Source: Pseudoxanthobacter soli DSM 19599 (GTDB taxonomy: Bacteria; Pseudomonadota; Alphaproteobacteria; Rhizobiales; Segnochrobactraceae). From it: a stretch of 64,000 bases of DNA. The number at the start of each line of letters is the position of its first letter. Position 1 is the stretch's first letter. Both the position numbers and the translations under genes were made by a program. The notes below the pieces were generated by a model that saw nothing but the letters and a program-made list of their open reading frames with translations, did not search any database and was not told the origin of the DNA. This document shows positions 58,715 through 64,000 of the stretch, piece after piece. The stretch covers positions 124,001 to 188,000 of the forward strand of contig NZ_FRXO01000001.1 of assembly GCF_900148505.1 (NCBI RefSeq). The letters run 5' to 3'.

Positions 58715-60121
58715 TTGCGCTATGTGAGCACTCGGGGGCAGTCGCCCGCACTCGGTTTTCTGGACGTTCTCGTCGCCGGCCTCGCCCGTGACGGCGGTCT
58801 CTACGTGCCTGAAACCTGGCCACACTTTACCGATGTCGAGATCGCCGACCTTGCCGGTCGCCCGTATGCCGACGTCGCCCATGCCGTCATCCGCCGCTTC
58901 GTCGACGGCGAGATTCCGGATGCCGATCTCTACGGCATGATCGAGGCGGCCTATGCCACCTTCGGCCATGCGGCGGTGGCGCCGCTGGTGCAGCTTGCAC
59001 CGGGGCACTTCCTGCTCGAGCTGTTCCACGGGCCGACGCTCGCCTTCAAGGACGTGGCGATGCAGCTGCTCGCCCGGCTGATGGAATATGCGCTCGCACG
59101 CCGCGGCGAGGCCGCGACCATCGTCGGAGCCACTTCGGGCGACACCGGCGCGTCCGCCATCGAGGCGTTCCGCGGCCGCGAGGGGGTGGATATCTTCATC
59201 CTGTACCCGCACGGGCGCGTGTCGCCTGTGCAGCGGCGGCAGATGACCACGGTGCTGGACGACAATGTCCACACGCTCGCGGTGGACGGCACGTTCGACG
59301 ACTGCCAGTCGATCGTGAAGGAGATGTTCAACGACCACGCCTTCCGCGACCGCACGCAGCTCGCCGGCGTGAACTCGATCAACTGGGCGCGCATCGTCGC
59401 GCAGGTGGTCTATTATTTCACCGCCGCCGTGGCGCTCGGCGCCCCCGCGCGGCCCGTCAGCTTCACCGTGCCGACCGGCAATTTCGGCGACATCTTCGCC
59501 GGCTATGTCGCCCGGCGCATGGGGCTGCCGATCGAGCGGCTCGTGGTGGCGACCAACGTCAACGACATCCTGTGGCGCTCGTTCGAGAGCGGCCGCTACG
59601 AGGTGAGGCAGGTGGTGCCGTCCACCTCGCCGTCGATGGACATCCAGATCTCGTCGAATTTCGAGCGGCTGCTGTTCGAGGCCGGCGATCGCGACGGCGG
59701 CCGCATCCGCACGCTGATGGCTGACCTCGCCCGCACCGGTGCGTTCACCATCGATCCCGCCGCGCTCGATGCGATCCGAACGCTGTTCACGGCGGGCCGG
59801 GCCGATATCGACGAGACGCGAGACACAATCGGTCGCGTCGCCGCCACCTGCGGCTACGTGCTCGATCCCCATTCGGCTGTGGGCGTGACGGTTGCCGAGC
59901 GGGCGCTCGACCGCGCCGTGCCCATGGTGACGCTCGCCACCGCCCATCCGGCCAAGTTCCCGGATGCGGTTCGCGAGGCGACCGGCGTCGAGCCCGCGCT
60001 GCCGGCGCGCCTTGCCGATCTCATGGAGCGGCCGGAGCGGTTCAGCCGTATCGCCGCGGCAAAAACGGATGTGGCGCGCTTCATCGAAAAGCGCTCCCAC
60101 GCCGTCAAATCGGAGGTCTGA
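58715..60121 (+). CDS. thrC: threonine synthase
   Basis: PLP enzyme converting O-phosphohomoserine to L-threonine. The 468-residue protein starts MRYVSTRGQSPALGFLDVLV, the family N-terminus, with TTG as start codon at 58715 and an AAGGA site upstream. The cofactor lysine is Lys112 in FHGPTLAFKDVAMQ. VGATSGDTGASAIEAF near residue 138 and VNSINWARIVAQVVYYF near 226 follow, with VPTGNFGDIFAGYVARRMG near 252. It is followed after 6 bp by an M16 peptidase gene, a pairing seen in many alphaproteobacteria. The threonine aldolase gene elsewhere in the window uses its product. Confidence 0.95.
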   Translation: MRYVSTRGQSPALGFLDVLVAGLARDGGLYVPETWPHFTDVEIADLAGRPYADVAHAVIRRFVDGEIPDADLYGMIEAAYATFGHAAVAPLVQLAPGHFLLELFHGPTLAFKDVAMQLLARLMEYALARRGEAATIVGATSGDTGASAIEAFRGREGVDIFILYPHGRVSPVQRRQMTTVLDDNVHTLAVDGTFDDCQSIVKEMFNDHAFRDRTQLAGVNSINWARIVAQVVYYFTAAVALGAPARPVSFTVPTGNFGDIFAGYVARRMGLPIERLVVATNVNDILWRSFESGRYEVRQVVPSTSPSMDIQISSNFERLLFEAGDRDGGRIRTLMADLARTGAFTIDPAALDAIRTLFTAGRADIDETRDTIGRVAATCGYVLDPHSAVGVTVAERALDRAVPMVTLATAHPAKFPDAVREATGVEPALPARLADLMERPERFSRIAAAKTDVARFIEKRSHAVKSEV

Positions 60122-60127
60122 GGACAG

Positions 60128-61417
60128 ATGGCCGTTACGGTTTCCCACCTCGCGAACGGCCTGACCGTCGTGACCGAAGAGATGCCGCACATCGAGAGCG
60201 CGGCCCTCGGGGTGTGGGTCGGAGCAGGCTCCCGGTCGGAAGACGAGCGTGAGCACGGCATCTCCCACCTGCTCGAGCACATGGCGTTCAAGGGCACGCG
60301 GCGCCGCTCCGCCCAGGCGATCGCCGAGGAGATCGAGGCGGTCGGCGGCGAACTGAATGCCGCGACCAGCGTCGAGAACACCTGCTATTATGCGCGGCTT
60401 CTCGGCGATGACGTGCCGCTCGCGATCGATATCCTCTCCGACATCCTGAACGAATCGCTGTTCGACCGCTCCGAGCTGAAGCGCGAGCAGAACGTCATCC
60501 TTCAGGAGATCGGCGCCGCCTACGACACGCCGGAAGACCATGTCTTCGACCTGTTCCAGGAAGCCGCCTGGCCGTCGCAGCCGCTCGGTCGGCCGATCAT
60601 GGGCACGCCTGAATCGGTCAAGAGCTTCACCTCGCGCGACATCGCCGACTATCTCGGCACGCACTATCGTGGGCCGGCGTCGGTGCTCGCGGCGGCTGGT
60701 GGCGTGCGCCACGACGAGATCGTCCGCCTTGCCGAGGAGCGGTTCTCCGGCTTCTCGAAGGAAAGTGCTCCGGTTGCCACCGGTGCGCGCTATCGCGGCG
60801 GCGACCGTCGCGAAGTCCGTGACACCATGGAAGCGCAGTTCGCCCTCGGCTTCGAGGGGCGCGCTTATGGGTCGCCGGACTATTTCGCCGCCCAGATGCT
60901 GGCGGCGGTGCTCGGCGGCGGCATGGCCTCGCGACTGTTCCAGGAAATCCGCGAGCGCCGCGGGCTGTGCTACTCCATCTACGGTTTTCATTGGGGGTTT
61001 TCGGACACGGGCCTGATCGGCTTCCATGCCGCGACCGGCGGTAGCGAACTCGGCGAACTCGCCGGCGTTCTCGTCGAGGAGCTCGCCCGGTCGATCGATG
61101 ATATCGGTGAAGCCGAGCTTGCCCGCGCCAAGGCGCAGATGCGGGCGTCGCTGCTGATGGCGCAGGAAAGCGCTGCCTCCCGTGCCAGCCAGCTCGCGCG
61201 GCAGATTCTCATCCATCGCCGGCCGCTGCCGGTGCGCGAGATCGTCGCCAAGATCGACGCCGTCGATGTGCGCGATCTGCGCCGCCTCGCCGGGGAGATC
61301 TTCACCGGCTCCGCGCCGACCTTGAGCGCCATCGGCCCGGTGGAGGGCCTTGATCCGGTGGAGGCGCTGGTGGAGCGTCTCGGTGCGCGTCAGCACGCGC
61401 ACCACGTCCCGGCGTGA
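60128..61417 (+). CDS. M16 family zinc peptidase (pitrilysin/processing-peptidase type)
   Basis: A 429-residue zinc endopeptidase related to the mitochondrial processing peptidase beta subunit. The inverted zinc motif HxxEH is in HGISHLLEHMAFKGT (His47, Glu50, His51), with the distal glutamate region KREQNVILQEIGAAYDTPED near residue 118. The second half repeats the fold without metal ligands and includes GGGMASRLFQEIRERRGLCY near 257. No signal peptide is seen. It lies 6 bp after thrC and overlaps the acetyltransferase gene by 4 nt, so it is probably in one operon with both. Confidence 0.92.
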   Translation: MAVTVSHLANGLTVVTEEMPHIESAALGVWVGAGSRSEDEREHGISHLLEHMAFKGTRRRSAQAIAEEIEAVGGELNAATSVENTCYYARLLGDDVPLAIDILSDILNESLFDRSELKREQNVILQEIGAAYDTPEDHVFDLFQEAAWPSQPLGRPIMGTPESVKSFTSRDIADYLGTHYRGPASVLAAAGGVRHDEIVRLAEERFSGFSKESAPVATGARYRGGDRREVRDTMEAQFALGFEGRAYGSPDYFAAQMLAAVLGGGMASRLFQEIRERRGLCYSIYGFHWGFSDTGLIGFHAATGGSELGELAGVLVEELARSIDDIGEAELARAKAQMRASLLMAQESAASRASQLARQILIHRRPLPVREIVAKIDAVDVRDLRRLAGEIFTGSAPTLSAIGPVEGLDPVEALVERLGARQHAHHVPA

Positions 61418-62028
61418 ACGGGCCGGGGGCAGCCTTGTTCCTGCGGGCGGCCTCGGCCCTGGAAGTCGACCAGACGGTTCGCGGCCGCGCCGTCTATCTG
61501 CGACCGCCAATGGCAACGGATTTTGCCGAATGGGCCGCACTGCGCCAGGAAAGCCGCGCCTTCCTGGTGCCGTGGGAGCCGATCTGGCCGGTCGACGACC
61601 TCTCTCGCTCCGCTTTCCGCCGCCGCATCCGCCGCTATCACCGCGACATGCGCGAGGATGCGGGCTACCCGTTCTTCGTGTTCCGACAGGCGGACCACGT
61701 TCTCGTGGGCGGGCTTTCCTTCTCCTATGTCCGTCGCGGGGTCACGCAGGCGTGCTCGCTGGGTTACTGGATCGGCGAGTGCCATGCCCGCCGCGGCTAC
61801 ATGAGCGACGCGGTCAGTGCGGTGCTGACGTTCGCTTTCGGCTCGCTCCGGCTCCATCGCGTCGAAGCCGCATGCCTGCCGCACAACGCTGCCTCCATCG
61901 GCCTTCTCGAAAAAGTCGGATTCCAGCGTGAGGGATATGCGCGGCGCTATCTCTGCATCAACGGCAGCTGGCAGGATCACCTGCTCTATGCCGTCGTTGC
62001 CGACGATCCGCTGCCGCTTCAGCGATGA
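61414..62028 (+). CDS. GNAT acetyltransferase, RimJ/RimL type
   Basis: A 204-residue N-acetyltransferase of the GNAT superfamily. VRGRAVYLRPPMATDFAEWA opens the domain and LGYWIGECHARRGYMSDAVS near residue 117 is the acetyl-CoA-binding loop. LHRVEAACLPHNAASIGLLE near 149 then KVGFQREG close it. RimJ/RimL-like members acetylate ribosomal protein N-termini, but the substrate here is not predictable. The start is a GTG at 61414 inside a 4-nt overlap with the peptidase gene, so coupling is likely. A degenerate copy of the two-hairpin element follows downstream. Confidence 0.87.
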   Translation: MNGPGAALFLRAASALEVDQTVRGRAVYLRPPMATDFAEWAALRQESRAFLVPWEPIWPVDDLSRSAFRRRIRRYHRDMREDAGYPFFVFRQADHVLVGGLSFSYVRRGVTQACSLGYWIGECHARRGYMSDAVSAVLTFAFGSLRLHRVEAACLPHNAASIGLLEKVGFQREGYARRYLCINGSWQDHLLYAVVADDPLPLQR

Positions 62029-62108
62029 ATGTCCGGGGCCGTGACGCAGTGCCGGACGGTCGTCGCATTTTCGGCTTCGGAGGCGTTGCGGCCGCCTGCC
62101 ATGGCGGC

Positions 62109-62211
62109 TAGAGCATATCCGGTTCGGCCCTCTGCCATCTGATAGACCAGGATATGCTCGAGGGAGTGAATCCGGAGCGTCTATTTTCGATTAGATCGTC
62201 GCGTCTGATCG
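62109..62211 (+). repeat. degenerate copy of the two-hairpin element
   Basis: TAGAGCATATCCGGTTC... GATATGCTC... GAATCCGGAGCG... follows the order of blocks in the reverse complement of 14401-14516, including the terminal TAGAGC. The second hairpin is eroded. Confidence 0.65.
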
Positions 62212-62340
62212 GGAGTTGCCCAGGTTCTTGAATTTACGGCACTATTTTCCTCGGGTTCGATGCCGTTGCCTGAAGGAAGGATGCCCGGATGGGTGAAGCC
62301 GGGAGGGTTTCGGTGTCGAGCGGGCGTGCCCGGTCCTCGA

Positions 62341-62356
62341 CCCGAAGCGCTTCGGG
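62341..62356. promoter_or_regulatory. 16-bp perfect palindrome upstream of the EAL/GGDEF gene
   Basis: CCCGAAGCGCTTCGGG is its own reverse complement and ends 35 bp before the chosen GTG. It could be an operator or a small hairpin in the leader. Confidence 0.35.
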
Positions 62357-62391
62357 CCGCAGCACCCGGGTTTGAAGAAAGGTCCTCGCGC

Positions 62392-64000
62392 GTGCTTCAT
62401 CGCATCCTGTTTTTCCTCGTGGCACTCACCGGCATGGTGGTCGGGTTCGAGGCGCACGCGGTCGATGCGGTGACGATCCCGATCGATGCCGAGGCGGTGA
62501 ACCTCGGCGCGAGCGTTACCTATCTGCCGGGACCGGCCGACCGCGTCGCGGTGCCGACGGCACCGGGGCCGGACGGGATCGTGCGTCGCATCGAGGTGCG
62601 CTCGGTCGACGGCAAGCCGGCCCACTGGGCCGTGATCGCCCTCTCCAACACCTCCGACCAGCAGATCGACCGCCTGCTGACAGTGCCGTTCTACAATCCC
62701 GCGATGACGGGCCTGCTGTGGCCCGATCTCGGCGAGCGCCACATCACCGCGATCACGCCCAGCCAGGGCTTCGCGCCGGAGCGCATCCCGAGCAACGACG
62801 CGGACGTCTTCCAGATCACCCTCGATCCGGGCACGGTGGTGACACTGGTGTTCGAGATCACCACACCGCAACTGCCACGGCTCACCTTGTGGCAGCCGGA
62901 TGCCTATACGGCCAGCGTCAACGCCTATTCGCTGTTCAAAGGCATCGTCCTTGGCATTTCCGGCCTGCTCGCTCTCGTTCTTACCATCGTGTTCGTGGTC
63001 AAGGGAACGGCGATGTTCCCGGCGACGGCGGCGCTGGCGTGGGCGGTTCTCTATTACATCTCGGTCGACTTCTATTTCATCGACGAGATTCTGAACGTGA
63101 ATCTGTCGGAGAGCCATCTCTACCGGGCCTCCGGCGAGGTTTTCCTGTCGTTCTCGCTGTTCGTGTTCCTGTACGCCTACCTGAACCTCGGTCGGTGGCA
63201 TATCCGCTACAGCCACGCGGCCATCGGGCTCGTCGTGCTGCTGCTCGGGCTGTTCGGCGTTGCGGTGGTCGATGCGCAACTCGCCGCGGGCATCGCCCGG
63301 CTGGCGCTCGCCGCCATCGGTGCGTTCGGCTTCATCCTCATCCTGTACCTGTCGTTCAGGGGCTACGACCGCGCCGTCATGCTGATTCCGACCTGGGCGC
63401 TGCTGCTCGCCTGGATGGCGGGGGCGGGCATGACGCTGACCGGCATGATCGACAACACCATCGCCCAGCCGGCCTTGTCCGGCGGCCTGGTGCTCATCGT
63501 GCTGCTGATCGGCTTCACCGTGATGCAGCATGCCTTTGCCGGCGGCAGCGTGGTGCAGCAGGAAGTCGGCGACGTGGAGCGCGCGGCCCTCGCGCTCACC
63601 GGCTGCGGCGATCCGGTGTGGGACTGGGACGTCGCCCGCGACGTGATCTACACCGGCGCCGCGGCAGAGGACATGCTCGGTCTCGACCCCGGCGCGCTGC
63701 AGGGCGCCGCTCTCGAATGGCTCTCGGTGCTCCATCCGCAGGATGCCGACCGCTTCCGCCTCGTCCTTGACGCGGTCGTCGAGCAACGCCGCGGCCGCAT
63801 CTTCGAGGTGTTCCGCCTGCGCGGCGCAGACGGCCGCTTTTCATGGTTCCAGCTGCGAGCGCGACCGGTTGTCGGCGCCGATGGCGAGGTCATCCGCTGC
63901 ATCGGCACGCTACGGGACGTGACCGACGCCAAGATCAGCGAGGAGCGGCTGCTGCACGACGCCGTTCGCGACAACCTGACCGGTCTTCCGAACCGCGAGA
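62392..64000 (+). CDS. membrane-bound c-di-GMP signalling protein (7TM sensor-PAS-GGDEF...), 3' end cut by window
   Basis: First 536 codons of a sensor protein. A signal peptide (MLHRILFFLVALTGMVVGFEAHA) precedes a periplasmic beta-rich domain (to about residue 175). About seven membrane spans follow (about 183-390), resembling the 7TMR-DISM layout. Then a PAS domain (near 405-520; DPVWDWDVARDVIYTG, WFQLRARPV with IRCIGTLRDVTD). The visible chain stops at DNLTGLPNRE, the start of a GGDEF domain; an EAL domain is likely to follow, as in relatives, but is outside. The GTG at 62392 gives a proper signal peptide; ATG at 62281 is an alternative. Output (cyclase or phosphodiesterase) cannot be judged. 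Confidence 0.82.
   Translation, partial: MLHRILFFLVALTGMVVGFEAHAVDAVTIPIDAEAVNLGASVTYLPGPADRVAVPTAPGPDGIVRRIEVRSVDGKPAHWAVIALSNTSDQQIDRLLTVPFYNPAMTGLLWPDLGERHITAITPSQGFAPERIPSNDADVFQITLDPGTVVTLVFEITTPQLPRLTLWQPDAYTASVNAYSLFKGIVLGISGLLALVLTIVFVVKGTAMFPATAALAWAVLYYISVDFYFIDEILNVNLSESHLYRASGEVFLSFSLFVFLYAYLNLGRWHIRYSHAAIGLVVLLLGLFGVAVVDAQLAAGIARLALAAIGAFGFILILYLSFRGYDRAVMLIPTWALLLAWMAGAGMTLTGMIDNTIAQPALSGGLVLIVLLIGFTVMQHAFAGGSVVQQEVGDVERAALALTGCGDPVWDWDVARDVIYTGAAAEDMLGLDPGALQGAALEWLSVLHPQDADRFRLVLDAVVEQRRGRIFEVFRLRGADGRFSWFQLRARPVVGADGEVIRCIGTLRDVTDAKISEERLLHDAVRDNLTGLPNRE

Larger units (their letters stand above)
62029..62391. other. intergenic region before the EAL/GGDEF gene
   Basis: This 363-bp region holds a degenerate copy of the two-hairpin element (62109-62211) and a 16-bp perfect palindrome (62341-62356). 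The downstream gene's frame is open back through an ATG at 62281, with GAAGG upstream, which is an alternative start. Confidence 0.5.

Overview
The window is a GC-rich, densely coded bacterial chromosome segment, most likely from an alphaproteobacterium of the order Hyphomicrobiales (Rhizobiales). The basis is gene content: a SciP (DUF1153) cell-cycle regulator, an IalB-family protein, the small families DUF4170, DUF2093 and DUF6101, an ExoD protein, and the order coxB-coxA-ctaB-small coxF-like gene-ctaG-coxC-DUF983-surf1, followed farther on by thrC-M16 peptidase-GNAT-EAL. I see no phage, insertion sequence, CRISPR array, rRNA or complete tRNA. The genus is not determined.

Layout. Bases 1-8000: 3' part of a secreted sedolisin protease, a DUF1194 protein, a folate-branch operon (pabB-pabA-pabC, minus strand) and an L,D-transpeptidase. 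Bases 8000-16000: exoD, a CNNM/HlyC-type protein, a DUF1624 membrane protein, a PmtA-like methyltransferase, mnmA, sciP and an MFS exporter. Bases 16000-24000: metallophosphoesterase, NUDIX, DoxX, ferrochelatase, KdsD, a MltB-type transglycosylase and a benzoylformate-decarboxylase-like enzyme. Bases 24000-31000: gltB-gltD for ammonia assimilation. Bases 31000-39000: threonine aldolase, a small heat-shock gene, hydrolases, purD and ubiA.

Bases 39400-47000 hold an envelope cluster: pmbA, a CysQ/inositol-phosphatase-like gene, DUF4170, a DUF374 acyltransferase, waaA and lpxK. The last steps of Kdo-lipid A synthesis sit here, flanked by the two halves of the TldD/TldE protease. Bases 47000-56100 hold the aa3-type cytochrome c oxidase structural and assembly genes: subunits II, I and III, heme O synthase, Cox11 and Surf1. 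The rest has a peroxiredoxin, a DsbD-alpha-like periplasmic protein, YqgE, threonine synthase, an M16 peptidase, an acetyltransferase and the start of a membrane c-di-GMP signalling protein cut by the right edge.

The strongest regulatory signal is upstream of the hsp20 gene: a sigma-32-type promoter followed by a 5' leader of about 100 nt with the features of a ROSE RNA thermometer. A second notable signal is a dispersed two-hairpin intergenic element of about 116 bp, with one clean copy whose edge forms the sciP stop codon and three degenerate copies near surf1, the peroxiredoxin gene and the EAL gene. A hydrolase-like gene of unknown function (35953-37074) has a 14-bp direct repeat with a 21-bp period and a possible ribosome-site-sequestering stem upstream. 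Functional calls rest on motif and family recognition by eye; no database search was run.
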